DNA of 61,751 nucleotides from Vasconcelosia minhoensis LEGE 07310 (GTDB taxonomy: Bacteria; Cyanobacteriota; Cyanobacteriia; Phormidesmidales; Phormidesmidaceae): contig NZ_JADEXG010000027.1 in NCBI RefSeq assembly GCF_015207255.1, positions 1 to 61,751 of the forward strand, in the 5' to 3' direction. The notes below the pieces were generated by a model. That model saw only the letters and a program-made list of their open reading frames with translations. It was not told the DNA's origin and did no database searches. Shown one piece after another: positions 14,969 through 24,195 of the stretch (position 1 is its first letter; the number at the start of each line of letters is the position of its first letter). Made by a program: the position numbers and the translations under genes.

Positions 14969-17182
14969 TTAGGTTAAGACGTCCAAGAACGCAAAGTTAT
15001 TGGCTGCCAACACGTAAACCAGGGTAGGCAGCTGGTCGTCCTTGACCTGCTGGCGAATAAATGACTGGGTAAAGCTTTCGCCGGGCTGGTTCAGCCCCAA
15101 GAAGACCAGGTCGGCAGCCTGCGATTCTCGCTGCAAGGTTGTTTCAAAGGACTCTGTATGCTCGACGATAGCGGCCGGAGTCGCCTTAACTCTTAGCTGA
15201 GTGAGCAGATTGGCCAGATTGTCCAGCGCTGGCACAGCGGCGGCCTGATTCGGAACGCTTAGCTTCAGGCAAATTTCAGCTCGGTTCCAGGCCATAGACG
15301 TTTGCAGCAGGTAGGCCAAAATCATCATCAGCGCGCCGTCGGTGGGCAGATGGCGTATCCATAGATCGATTCGCCGCCGCTGCCCGAAGCCCCGCTCTGG
15401 GTTTTCGCGAAAAATTAGCACGTTGCGATGCGCTCGGTGAAACGCTTCGACCATTTGGCAATAGCGCTGCTGCGTCTCGGCCTGCTGGCTGTGGCCGAGC
15501 ATGACGGTATTGGGCACCAGCGGCCCTAGCCCATAGTGGGTGACAAACTGCTCAGCCCCTTCAAAGGTATCTGCGGCCATTACCAGCCTGACCAGACCCT
15601 GCACGCCTCGCTCAGCCATATAGCTGCGGATCACGCCTTCCGACTTGAGCTGCTGTTCAATGCTTCTGGCCCCGGCGGGGAGGATACTCGCGACTGTCAC
15701 CAGGCCGCGGTTATGGGTCAGCGCAGCGGCAAATTCAATCATCGGCCAGCGGCGGGTGGGAATGCCTGACATCACTAGCATGTGGGGCCGCCAATTGCGC
15801 GTATCGGCCTGGGGAGCCTGCCCCAGACCCAGAATGCCCTGCCTCACTAACGCTAGCCAAACCCCCCGCCGCACGTCGCCCCAGGTGCTTTGCAGCGCCT
15901 GCTCCTTAAGCCAGACAAAAACCCCAATCACGATCAGCGCGGCCAGCAAAGTCGCCAGCTGGTTGATCAAAAACATGACGACGATGCAGCCAATCGCCCC
16001 CAAAAATGAAAGTACCCAAGGCACGCGAAAGGTGGGCCGGAATGAGGGGCTGTTGAGAAAATTTTCCAGTCCTGCCGCTATGTTGAGCACCAGATAGGTG
16101 GTCAGGAAAAACATAGTCAAAATCGGGGCCAGCAGGTTGAGATTGCCAAAGAAGACGGCAACCAGCACAATCATCAGTGTCACCAGCGTGCCCAACCGCG
16201 GTTCATCGGCCGGACCGCTGCCGGTACCGAGGCCTCGCAATGCCCCGGGCAGAACGCGATCGCGGGCCAGCGCTTGCAGCACTCGCGGCGCTCCCAGAAT
16301 GCTGCCCAGGGCGCTAGAGAGGGTGGCCCCCCAGACCCCGAGCAAAATTGCCCCGCCCCAAAGCGCCATTCGCTGCATTACCAGCGGATCGGTCAGTAGC
16401 GTCTCCGAATCGGCCCAGCGCACGAGGAGAAGCGGAATGGCCATATAGATAACATAGCCGGTCGCGATCGCGGCCAGCGTACCTACCGGGATCGCCCGAC
16501 TCGGCTGCTTCAGGTCGCCGGACAGGGCTACCCCGGACATAATCCCGGTGACCGCCGGAAAGAAAACGGCAAATACCGTCCAAAATGACGCTTCTGCGGG
16601 CAGTTCAGTCGGCAGGTCAGCGGCACTCAGCGGCGCGACCGGATGGCCCAGCGCCAGCGAAAGCAGCGAAAGCGCGATCGCTGCCATGATGAAATACTGA
16701 ATGCGAATGGCGAAATCGGCTGACTTGAGAGCCACTCCGGCGACGATGATCGCCGTAATCAGCCCAACTAGGGTTTGATTGAGCGCCGGGAAAGTGATCG
16801 CCAGGCTTTCAGCAAAGCCAATCACATAGAGGGCAATCGATAGGGTCTGGGCTATGTAGAGCGGAATGCCAACCGCCCCACCGACCTCCAGGCCCAGCGA
16901 GCGGCTAATCATATAGTAAGCCCCACCCGCTTTGACCTCGCGGTCGGTGGCAATTTCTGCGATTGAAAGGCCGGTCAAAAAGGTGATGGACGTAGATAGG
17001 GTGACGATAATTAGCGTATTCACCAGGCCCACGTTGCCCACAACCCAGCCAAAGCGCAGGTACATGATCACGCCTAGAATGGTCAGTACCGAAGGCGTAT
17101 AGACGCCGCCAAAGGTACTCAGGCCAGGGCTATCTGAGCTAGAAGCAGCCGCCGGCGGCGGAGACGAGCCAAGTTTTGTCAT
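14969..17182 (-). CDS. CCC/SLC12-type cation-chloride or amino-acid transporter
   Basis: A 737-residue protein. Residues about 25-450 form a 12-helix APC-fold transporter beginning LSTFGGVYTPSVLTILGVIM and YLRFGWVVGN, the signature of the Na-K-Cl/K-Cl cotransporter (SLC12) family. The remaining 280 residues form a soluble cytoplasmic domain ending in LPTLVYVL, of the kind found in prokaryotic and eukaryotic CCC proteins. Its nearest function is K+/Na+-Cl- cotransport or osmotic balance, but amino-acid specificity cannot be excluded. It has no operon partner; the neighbour at 14736 converges on it. Confidence 0.82.
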   Translation of the reverse strand: MTKLGSSPPPAAASSSDSPGLSTFGGVYTPSVLTILGVIMYLRFGWVVGNVGLVNTLIIVTLSTSITFLTGLSIAEIATDREVKAGGAYYMISRSLGLEVGGAVGIPLYIAQTLSIALYVIGFAESLAITFPALNQTLVGLITAIIVAGVALKSADFAIRIQYFIMAAIALSLLSLALGHPVAPLSAADLPTELPAEASFWTVFAVFFPAVTGIMSGVALSGDLKQPSRAIPVGTLAAIATGYVIYMAIPLLLVRWADSETLLTDPLVMQRMALWGGAILLGVWGATLSSALGSILGAPRVLQALARDRVLPGALRGLGTGSGPADEPRLGTLVTLMIVLVAVFFGNLNLLAPILTMFFLTTYLVLNIAAGLENFLNSPSFRPTFRVPWVLSFLGAIGCIVVMFLINQLATLLAALIVIGVFVWLKEQALQSTWGDVRRGVWLALVRQGILGLGQAPQADTRNWRPHMLVMSGIPTRRWPMIEFAAALTHNRGLVTVASILPAGARSIEQQLKSEGVIRSYMAERGVQGLVRLVMAADTFEGAEQFVTHYGLGPLVPNTVMLGHSQQAETQQRYCQMVEAFHRAHRNVLIFRENPERGFGQRRRIDLWIRHLPTDGALMMILAYLLQTSMAWNRAEICLKLSVPNQAAAVPALDNLANLLTQLRVKATPAAIVEHTESFETTLQRESQAADLVFLGLNQPGESFTQSFIRQQVKDDQLPTLVYVLAANNFAFLDVLT

Positions 17183-17280
17183 AGGTTATAGATGGGCTAA
17201 CGCACAAAGGTGTTAACGCACAAAGGAAATCTCTAGGCAGATGCCGCGCGATCGCTGTGCCCTTAGACTAGTAGAGCAGC

Positions 17281-17736
17281 TTGTTTATTTTTAGGACACC
17301 CTTGAGCCCGACCGATCCTACCATTGCTGAGCTGAAGCCTGACAGCGTCTGTCTTGCCCCGAGCTACCGTCTGCCGATTGGGCTGCTGCTGCTGGCGGTG
17401 CTGAGCGCCCTGGTCCAGCTTTGGGGCCATGTCTGGACGAGCGGCATTTTGGCCCTGCTGGGACTGTTTTTGCTCTACCAAACCGCGACGATTCGGCTCT
17501 GGCTGACGCCGACGGCTCTGGCCCTTTACCGGGGCGACCGGCAGCTGCGCGAGTTTCCCTATCAGGACTGGCAGTATTGGACGATTTTTTGGCCCGCTGT
17601 ACCGATTCTATTTTATTTCAAAGAAGTAAACAGTATTCATTTTCTGCCGGTCCTCTTTGACCCCGAGGCGCTACGCACCCATTTGCTGGCGCGCTGTGCC
17701 CAAGCCGCCCCGCCCCAGGCCAAGGCCCAGCGATAA
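17281..17736 (+). CDS. DUF3119 family membrane protein
   Basis: A 151-residue protein with two membrane helices (about residues 30-70) and a conserved C-terminal half (TATIRLWLTPTALALYRG, REFPYQDWQYW, FWPAVPILFYFKEVNSIHFL) typical of DUF3119, a cyanobacteria and plastid family related to PH-like membrane proteins. It is immediately followed by the DUF3086 gene and then plsY, an arrangement I know from other cyanobacteria. Function is unknown. A GTG or TTG start a little later is possible, because the first six residues look non-conserved. Confidence 0.82.
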   Translation: MFIFRTPLSPTDPTIAELKPDSVCLAPSYRLPIGLLLLAVLSALVQLWGHVWTSGILALLGLFLLYQTATIRLWLTPTALALYRGDRQLREFPYQDWQYWTIFWPAVPILFYFKEVNSIHFLPVLFDPEALRTHLLARCAQAAPPQAKAQR

Positions 17737-17819
17737 GCTTGTGGCCCACAGCTCATGGGGGGTTGTTCCGCCGGTCATCGCCTCTTATGCTTGCCATAGT
17801 CGCTTGCCCTGCTGATTTC

Positions 17820-18875
17820 ATGACTCCAGACGAATTTTCCGACGCTGCCACCAATGACAATCGACCTGAGACGGCCGAACCCACCAGAGTATCTCAGGCC
17901 GATGCCGATCAGATCAGTACCCTGCGGGCTCAGAAAGCCGAGTTAGAGGAACGCGTCGAAACGCTGCAAACAACGAATAGCCGGTTGACCCAGGGCTCAC
18001 CTCCGCAGCCTCCGCAGCCCGGTTTAGAGCGGCTGATCCAGACCAGTCTGCGCGACTTGGAAAGCCAGCGCCGCGAGCTACAGCGCCAGGTCGAGCAGCT
18101 AGAACGCCGGAAGGAGCGGATCGAGGCTGAAATGCGGACCAGCTTTGCCGGGGCCTCCCAGGATATTGCCATTCGCGTTCAGGGCTTTAAGGAATATCTG
18201 ATTGGCAGTCTACAGGATCTGGCCAGGGCGGCAGAGCAGCTAGAGCTGGCGCCGCCTGCAGCGGCCGACAGTCCAGCTGAAGTCGCCGAGCCGCCGGCCG
18301 CTGAGACGGATCCACCCACGGTTGGCTTCGCAGCCCAGCGGTTTGAGCAACAGCGCGATCGCGTTCGCAGCCTGCTCGACCAGTACCGCACCCGACCTGA
18401 CTACTACGGTCCATCCTGGCAGCTGCGCCGCACCTTCGAGCCGATCCACGCCGACCGCGTGGCGAACTGGTTCTTTACCCAGGGCGGGCGGGGCGCGGTT
18501 AAGAGCCTCGGCAGTCGGCTGCAAAATGTGCTGGTGGCTTCGGCCGCTGTATCTGCGCTCCATACGCTCTATGGCGATCGGCTCTGTGCCCTAGTGCTGG
18601 CCAGTACGCCAGAGCGGCTAGGCGAGTGGCGGCGCTGGCTACAGGACTGCCTGGGCATTTCCCGGGCTGATTTTGGCACCAATCGCGGGGTGATGCTGTT
18701 TGAGGCTCCTGAACCGATGGTGCAGCGGGCCGAGCGGCTGCTCGACAGTGGTCGGCTGCCGATTCTGCTGATTGATGAATCGGAAGAAAAAATTAGCCTC
18801 TCGCTGCTACAGTTTCCCCTGTGGCTAGCCTTTGCTCCCGACCCGGCCAATCCAATCGCCGACTACGAATATTGA
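17820..18875 (+). CDS. DUF3086 family coiled-coil protein
   Basis: From the ATG at 17820 a 351-residue protein: residues about 30-115 form a long coiled coil (LRAQKAELEERVETLQTTNS and QSQRRELQRQVEQLERRKER-like heptads), then an Ala/Pro-rich linker, then the conserved DUF3086 domain (RPDYYGPSWQLRRTFEPIHA, RVANWFFTQGGRGA). The frame is open upstream to 17739 but that part is unlike the family. It follows DUF3119 with a short gap and precedes plsY, so the three are likely co-transcribed. The role is unknown; a structural or scaffold function at the membrane is only a guess from the coiled coil. Confidence 0.82.
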   Translation: MTPDEFSDAATNDNRPETAEPTRVSQADADQISTLRAQKAELEERVETLQTTNSRLTQGSPPQPPQPGLERLIQTSLRDLESQRRELQRQVEQLERRKERIEAEMRTSFAGASQDIAIRVQGFKEYLIGSLQDLARAAEQLELAPPAAADSPAEVAEPPAAETDPPTVGFAAQRFEQQRDRVRSLLDQYRTRPDYYGPSWQLRRTFEPIHADRVANWFFTQGGRGAVKSLGSRLQNVLVASAAVSALHTLYGDRLCALVLASTPERLGEWRRWLQDCLGISRADFGTNRGVMLFEAPEPMVQRAERLLDSGRLPILLIDESEEKISLSLLQFPLWLAFAPDPANPIADYEY

Positions 18876-18982
18876 GACTCGACAAAAGGTTGATAAATGT
18901 TGACAAGCAGAAAAGCGGCGGTGATAAACCGATATTCTGCTGGAATATAGCAGGTTAAGATCGGACTGAAGCTGGAAATTTC

Positions 18983-19618
18983 ATGACTTGGTTAATTGGA
19001 CTCGGGCTGCTCGGAGCCGCCTATCTATTGGGGTCGATTCCCACCGGTTTCTTGATTGCCAAAGCAGTCAAGGGGATTGACATTCGCGAACATGGATCCG
19101 GCAGTACCGGCGCTACAAATGTGCTTCGTGTCGTCGGTCGCGAAGCGGGTCTAGCGGTTCTCTGCGTCGATCTGCTGAAGGGGGCAACGGCGGTGCTACT
19201 AGTACGCTGGCTAGCACAGACTGACGCGATCGCGGGCCCGACCGACCGCCTGCCCTGGCTGACGATGCTGGTCGGGCTGCTGGTGCTGGTCGGGCATAGC
19301 CGCTCGATCTGGCTCGGGTTTACCGGCGGGAAATCGGCAGCCACAGGGCTGGGAGTCATCCTGGCGCTAGCCTGGCCGGTGGGGCTAGGCGCGGCAGTTG
19401 TGTTTGCGACGGTGCTGGTCGTTTCTCGCATGGTATCGCTGAGCTCTATCCTGGCGGCAGTATCCATTTCGCTGCTAATGCTGCTGACCCACCAACCGCT
19501 GGCCTACCTGCTGCTCGCGATCGCGGGTAGCCTCTACGTCATCCTCCGCCACCGTAGCAATATAGAGCGGCTGCTGGCCGGGACGGAGCCGAAGCTCGGA
19601 CAAACCAAGCCCTCCTAA
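18983..19618 (+). CDS. plsY: Glycerol-3-phosphate acyltransferase PlsY
   Basis: PlsY acylates glycerol-3-phosphate at position 1 using acyl-phosphate, the first step of membrane lipid synthesis. The 211-residue integral membrane protein has the three conserved PlsY loops: LLGSIPTGFLIAK, REHGSGSTGATNVLR and HSRSIWLGFTGGKSAATGLG, then HRSNIERLLAGTEPK at the C-terminus. Start ATG at 18983. It converges with proC; the two stops are only 7 bp apart, with no visible terminator. Confidence 0.95.
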   Translation: MTWLIGLGLLGAAYLLGSIPTGFLIAKAVKGIDIREHGSGSTGATNVLRVVGREAGLAVLCVDLLKGATAVLLVRWLAQTDAIAGPTDRLPWLTMLVGLLVLVGHSRSIWLGFTGGKSAATGLGVILALAWPVGLGAAVVFATVLVVSRMVSLSSILAAVSISLLMLLTHQPLAYLLLAIAGSLYVILRHRSNIERLLAGTEPKLGQTKPS

Positions 19619-19625
19619 TTCCTTC

Positions 19626-20450
19626 CTAATTCTTGCCGCCGGCCTGAGCGCCCAGCTCACGAGACCGTTTACTCGCGGCTAGCACCGCTTCGATCAGAGC
19701 CGACCGCAGCCCCAGCTCTTCAAGACAGGCAACGCCCATAATCGTCGTCCCTCCCGGACTGGTAACGCGGTCTTTGAGTACGGCTGGATGCATCCCCGTC
19801 TGCTGCAGCAGCTGCGCCGTTCCCAATACCGTCTGCACCGCCAGCTGATTGGCTACAGCTCGCGGCAGACCTGCCGCTACGCCACCGTCGGCTAGCGCCT
19901 CAATCACCACAGCCACGTAGCCCGGTCCCGAGCCCGACAACCCCGTGACCGCATCCATCAAGGCCTCAGGTACCCGAACAACTTGGCCAACAGCCTTAAA
20001 AATATGCTCGGCTAGCTCACTATGCTCAGCTAGCGTCCGACTACCGGGAGAAATCGCCGTCATGCCAACTCCAACCGTCGCCGGCGTATTGGGCATGACG
20101 CGGACAATTGGCCAGCCGGGAATCGCCGCCTCTAACCTGGCCAGTGTCACCCCAGCTAAAATCGACAGTATTAATGGAGAAACCTCGCAACGCACCCCTT
20201 GAAAATCGTTGGCTACCCGGTCGAAAACCTGGGGTTTTACCGCTAGCAGAATCGTTTGGCTAGACTCAATTACTTCGCGATTGCTGTCAGTGACGCGAAT
20301 ATCGTACTGTTCGGTGAGCGTATGCCTGCGCTCAGGTGAGGGATCGCTCGTTAATACCTGTCTAGGTTCATAATGCCCTAATGCAAGAAGGCGAGATAAT
20401 AGGGCTTCCCCCATTACCCCGCCGCCAATGATGCCAAGTCGCGCCGGCAA
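19626..20450 (-). CDS. proC: Pyrroline-5-carboxylate reductase
   Basis: ProC reduces 1-pyrroline-5-carboxylate to proline with NAD(P)H. The 274-residue protein has the N-terminal Rossmann motif LGIIGGGVMGEALLSRL, AVKPQVF, RVMPNTPATVGVGMTAI, and the C-terminal signature around ALADGGVAAGLPRAVANQLA and VTSPGGTTIMG. It is the last gene of a leftward set with sepF and, further up, pipX-pipY. This gene order is repeatedly seen in cyanobacteria and Gram-positives (yggS-sepF-proC). Confidence 0.95.
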   Translation of the reverse strand: MPARLGIIGGGVMGEALLSRLLALGHYEPRQVLTSDPSPERRHTLTEQYDIRVTDSNREVIESSQTILLAVKPQVFDRVANDFQGVRCEVSPLILSILAGVTLARLEAAIPGWPIVRVMPNTPATVGVGMTAISPGSRTLAEHSELAEHIFKAVGQVVRVPEALMDAVTGLSGSGPGYVAVVIEALADGGVAAGLPRAVANQLAVQTVLGTAQLLQQTGMHPAVLKDRVTSPGGTTIMGVACLEELGLRSALIEAVLAASKRSRELGAQAGGKN

Positions 20451-20622
20451 AAGAATCAGTCCCCTTTACAGAATGCTTTCAGCACATTTAGCATACCTCG
20501 AATGGTGAAACATCGAGATATTGGATTTGTCTGTAATGGGACACTTCAGAAGTGCTAGGCCTGAATTTTGCCAACCATTCGGATGAAAGGTCTGATCGCA
20601 AAAGCGATGTTGACTAGGCCAG

Positions 20623-21243
20623 CTAAGCCATTCGAGCAATTTGCTCGGTTGCCCAGGCCGGTGTCGGTGCCGCCTGACGCGGCATAGCCGGCATCGGATC
20701 GGGCATAGTCGGTACGGCATGGTCTAGATCAGACGGCATGCTGACCTGGACGCAGTTTGGGGTAAACAGGAAAATACTCTCACCAATTCGCTCCTGATGA
20801 CCGTCCATGGCGTAGGTTCCACCGGCCACAAAGTCTACCGCGCGCTGGGCTTGGTCGGGATCCATAATCGTCAGGTTGAGAACTACAGATTTCCGCTCAC
20901 GCAGCGACTGTAGCGCCTGAGGCATTTCCTCAAAGGAGCGGGGCTCCATCACAATCACTTCAGATGTTCCGTTCATAGCACCAGGCATACCGATTACATT
21001 GTTCATTGAAACCACACCAGATTCAGAGGACAGATCCCGTTCGCGAATACGACGACGAATGCGAGGCTCTTCTTGAGACTCGGCACGATTCGGGACTGGT
21101 ACCGGCGGCAGCGGCTCTGACTGCGTATCCTCTTCATAGAGGTTTTGGTAGTCTTCGCCATCTACCTCGTCGTATTCATATTCATAGTCAGCCGGATCGT
21201 TAAGACCGACAAAATCACGTAGCTTAGTGAAAAGATTACTCAT
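20623..21243 (-). CDS. sepF: Cell division protein SepF (Cdv2)
   Basis: SepF bundles FtsZ filaments and tethers the ring to the membrane. The 206-residue protein has an N-terminal amphipathic helix ([14 protein letters not shown]), a long acidic linker with many Asp and Glu, and the C-terminal SepF domain ([70 protein letters not shown]). Cyanobacterial SepF is essential for division. It sits between pipY and proC on the same strand, with a gap of 434 bp upstream that may hold its own promoter. Confidence 0.95.
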   Translation of the reverse strand: MSNLFTKLRDFVGLNDPADYEYEYDEVDGEDYQNLYEEDTQSEPLPPVPVPNRAESQEEPRIRRRIRERDLSSESGVVSMNNVIGMPGAMNGTSEVIVMEPRSFEEMPQALQSLRERKSVVLNLTIMDPDQAQRAVDFVAGGTYAMDGHQERIGESIFLFTPNCVQVSMPSDLDHAVPTMPDPMPAMPRQAAPTPAWATEQIARMA

Positions 21244-21677
21244 AACCTATAACTCCATCACGACTTTTGCGAACTTGACATCGTTATCACCGTCAGCATA
21301 CACACATCGAGGACGCTGAAAAGTAAAAATAAGGACTTCCGGGGGACTTTTCTAAAAATCTCTGCTTCCTCATGGGGGCAATGCTGAAGCTGAAAAATTT
21401 GCAGGGGGTCTGGGACTACCAAATATTATCCAATTACTCGCTTTTAAAGCGCTCCAAAACTTAGGGGAAGTCCGTCACCGCAGCAAAAGTGCTCAGTCAA
21501 GAATATCCCGGTAGGCTAGGCGGAGATCAGCATTTTATGGATGCCCCGCAGGCGCTAGCAGTAATTGAGTCAACAGTATACACGAATTTCAAAGCAAGTA
21601 GACTAGGCTCTCATCTCAGACTTAAAAGAATTACCACATACTTTCCCCAAAATGTCAATTGCTAGCAGGATTATTTT
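21244..21677. other. Intergenic between pipY and sepF
   Basis: No gene is seen. There is a short symmetric CGCTTTTAAAGCG near 21439-21451. The region probably carries the promoter and leader of leftward sepF. No riboswitch or clear hairpin terminator is recognised. Confidence 0.4.
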
Positions 21678-22376
21678 TTAGTTTTGCGCTCCAGTTCGAC
21701 GTTGACGCTGGCCAAAAAGTAGCGTTCCCAGCCGGATCATGGTTGAGCCAGCAGCAATTGCTAGGGGGTAGTCGGCTGACATTCCGAGCGAAAGCTGGCT
21801 GATTTTGAGATGGGGAAATGCCATTTGGTTGATCATTTTCGCGATCTCCTGGGTCTGAATAAAAACGGCTTGCGTCTCGTCCGGCTCTAGCCCCTGGGGG
21901 GGGATCGCCATTAATCCCGTGATGTTGAGGTGCTGCATCTGGGCATAGTCCGACAGGTCCCTCTGAAGTTCAGCCAGAGTCAGTCCCCCCTTGTTTGGGT
22001 CGGGCCGCAGCTTCAGCTGAAGACAGCAGCTGGGTCGCAGGTCTAGCTCGGCGGCCTGCAGGTTCAGCCGTTCTGCTAGCTTCAGGCTGTCAATCGAGTG
22101 AATCCACTGGAAATGCTCGAGCGCCTTGCGAGACTTGTTCGACTGTAGCCGGCCAATCAGATGCCAGGTCATGCCGCTCAGGTCAGAAAGCTCAGCCTGC
22201 TTAGCGATCGCTTCCTGCACTCGATTTTCGCCGAAGTCGCGCAGGCCAGCCTCATAGGCAGCGCGGACGACCTCTGCTGAAAAGGTTTTGGTCACGGCAA
22301 TCAGCCGCACCCGAGCGGGGATAGTGGCACGCACCGCTGCCAGGCGCTCCGCGATCGCAGCCGCAGCGGGGGTCAT
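21678..22376 (-). CDS. pipY: PLP-binding protein PipY (YggS family)
   Basis: A 232-residue member of the COG0325/YggS family, which binds pyridoxal phosphate and keeps the cellular PLP and amino-acid pools in balance rather than catalysing a known reaction. The PLP-binding Lys is about K30 in LIAVTKTFSAEVVR; later motifs are GENRVQEA, WHLIGRLQSNKSRKAL and LSLGMSADYPLAI, then GSTMIRLGTLLFGQR at the phosphate-binding end. Its start overlaps the stop of pipX by ATGA, so it is the co-expressed partner called PipY in cyanobacteria. Confidence 0.95.
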   Translation of the reverse strand: MTPAAAAIAERLAAVRATIPARVRLIAVTKTFSAEVVRAAYEAGLRDFGENRVQEAIAKQAELSDLSGMTWHLIGRLQSNKSRKALEHFQWIHSIDSLKLAERLNLQAAELDLRPSCCLQLKLRPDPNKGGLTLAELQRDLSDYAQMQHLNITGLMAIPPQGLEPDETQAVFIQTQEIAKMINQMAFPHLKISQLSLGMSADYPLAIAAGSTMIRLGTLLFGQRQRRTGAQN

Positions 22377-22642
22377 TGAAAGGTTTGCTGATAGGTCTTC
22401 TGGAGGCGATCGTATTCGCCATGCTGCCCAGCCCGCCGCAGGATTCGAATTCGATTTTCCAGTATCAGCCGGGCCTCGTTCCGCCCGACCGGGTCAAAGG
22501 ACAGTCCGGCTGCCGAATTCTTGACCAGGAAAAACAAGCGTTGGGCATACAGGGTGGCGAAGAGTTCCTGGTTCTCTTCGACGAGGCAAACCCTGAAGAG
22601 CAGGCCAAAGTTGGGATGGTTGAGATAGGTTTCTGTGCTCAT
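22373..22642 (-). CDS. pipX: PII-interacting protein PipX
   Basis: PipX binds either PII (when energy/nitrogen is high) or NtcA, which it co-activates under nitrogen limitation. The 89-residue protein has the family sequence: MSTETYLNHPNFGLLFRVCL, LFATLYAQRLFFLV (Tudor-like fold) and GRNEARLILENRIRILRRAG in the C-terminal helices. The length is exact for the family. It overlaps pipY by 4 bp, so the two are translationally coupled. Confidence 0.97.
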   Translation of the reverse strand: MSTETYLNHPNFGLLFRVCLVEENQELFATLYAQRLFFLVKNSAAGLSFDPVGRNEARLILENRIRILRRAGQHGEYDRLQKTYQQTFQ

Positions 22643-22782
22643 TCAGGCTTATCGCGATCGCAGTCGGCAAGTGAACTCGCCTTCAAATGCGCTTGTTCCT
22701 ATTTGGGAAGAGTTTACAGCGTTTTCCTTCTGCAATCCCAAAAACCTGCTCAGTCGCCCAAAAGTTTATGCTCGCTCAGCCC

Positions 22783-24195
22783 CTAGGAAAGTCCCAGAGC
22801 AAGCAGCTGAGCTTTTGCCTTCTGCAGCGACTCCAGCCATTCCTGCTCGGGTAGGCTGTCAGCCACAATTCCGGCCCCAACCTGGCCCCAAACCCGATGG
22901 CCGCCCTGCTGATGCCCCGACTGGCTAACCCGGGCCATTAGCAGAGTGCGAATCAGGATATTAAGATCGAGGTGTCCACGGGCATCCAGGTAGCCAGCCG
23001 AACCATAAAACAGACTGCGTCGAACCGGCTCTAGCGCTTCGATCAGCTCCATACAGCGGACTTTGGGACAGCCGGTAATAGTGCCGCCGGGGAACATCGC
23101 CGCAATCAGATCGGCGGCGGTTTGGTCGGGTCGCAGCTGGCCGATGATATTGCTGACTAAGTGGATCACATGGCTATAGCGCTCGATGGTCATCAGCTCA
23201 TCGACCTGAACCGATCCCCAGCGACAGACCCGGCCCAGGTCATTGCGCTCCAGGTCTACCAGCATAATATGTTCGGCTATTTCTTTGGGATGCCGCCCCA
23301 GGGTCTGAGCTAGGACCTGGTCGGCAGTGGCCGTCTCGCCTCGAGGACGAGTACCCGCAATGGGCCGAGTCTGGGCAGTGCGATCGCGCAGCGCCACCAG
23401 CCGCTCTGGGGAGCAGCTGCTCACAGCGCCCCAGGGCGTATGCCAATAGCTGGCAAAGGGAGAGGGGTTAATGCGCTGCAAAGCCCGATAGACCTGCCAG
23501 CTGCTGGCCGATGTGTGCGTACTAAAGCGCAGCGAAAGGTTGACCTGAAAAACGTCACCGGCTCGAATCGAGTCCTGAGCCTGGCCGACAGCCGCGATAA
23601 ACGCCGTCCGGTCTGTAGCCAGCGTCAGTGCGTCGGTGACCTGTTCAGACGATTCCCCCAGCGGTAGCGGCCGGGCCAGTTTTGCCTTCAGCTCAGCCAG
23701 CTCCGCTAGGCTAGGAGCCGCTAGCCATAGGACCTGAGCCTGATGGTCCAATACGGCAAACTGGGCGGGTTCGTACCAAAAAGCAACCGGAAAAGGGAGG
23801 GGATCCGGGCGAAGCCGGGGCAGTCGCTCGATCTCCCAAGCGAGGTCGTAGCCCAGCCAACCCAGCCAGCCACCGATAAAGGGCAGCTCTGGACAAGGGC
23901 AAGACTGAGGGGGTGGAACGGCGGCCGCCGCCAAGCGGCGAAGCAGCGGCAAGATTTCTCCCACCGCTGGCGTCCAGAGCTGGGGATCATCATGTCGCAG
24001 ATGCGGCGGCCCAGCACAGATGGAGTATCGCGCTGGCGCACCGGCTTCAACCGTCGGGTAAGGGCTCTCCAGCAAAGTCGCAATACCGGCGATCCCCGGC
24101 CGACTCGTGCCGGACTGGAACAGCGCTGCGAACACTTCCGACCCGGTGCGCTGGGCCAGCGGCAGGCGCTGCCAGCAGCGATCAGCTGGGCTCAC
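22783..24195 (-). CDS. pabB: Aminodeoxychorismate synthase component I (PabB-like)
   Basis: This chorismate-utilising enzyme makes 4-amino-4-deoxychorismate for folate. The GTG at 24195 overlaps the stop of ecfT as GTGA and gives 470 residues starting just before the family-like RCWQRLPLAQRTGSEVFAAL; the frame open to 24288 overlaps ecfT and has no family look. The chorismate-binding domain (about 200-465) has the motifs FQVNLSLRFST, RPIAGTRPRGET, HIMLVDLERNDLGRVC, MFPGGTITGCPKVRCMELIE and GSAGYLDARG. The wording PGGTITGCPK is that of PabB rather than TrpE, so PabB is preferred; an anthranilate synthase component is the alternative. Its glutamine amidotransferase partner is not in view. Confidence 0.85.
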   Translation of the reverse strand: MSPADRCWQRLPLAQRTGSEVFAALFQSGTSRPGIAGIATLLESPYPTVEAGAPARYSICAGPPHLRHDDPQLWTPAVGEILPLLRRLAAAAVPPPQSCPCPELPFIGGWLGWLGYDLAWEIERLPRLRPDPLPFPVAFWYEPAQFAVLDHQAQVLWLAAPSLAELAELKAKLARPLPLGESSEQVTDALTLATDRTAFIAAVGQAQDSIRAGDVFQVNLSLRFSTHTSASSWQVYRALQRINPSPFASYWHTPWGAVSSCSPERLVALRDRTAQTRPIAGTRPRGETATADQVLAQTLGRHPKEIAEHIMLVDLERNDLGRVCRWGSVQVDELMTIERYSHVIHLVSNIIGQLRPDQTAADLIAAMFPGGTITGCPKVRCMELIEALEPVRRSLFYGSAGYLDARGHLDLNILIRTLLMARVSQSGHQQGGHRVWGQVGAGIVADSLPEQEWLESLQKAKAQLLALGLS

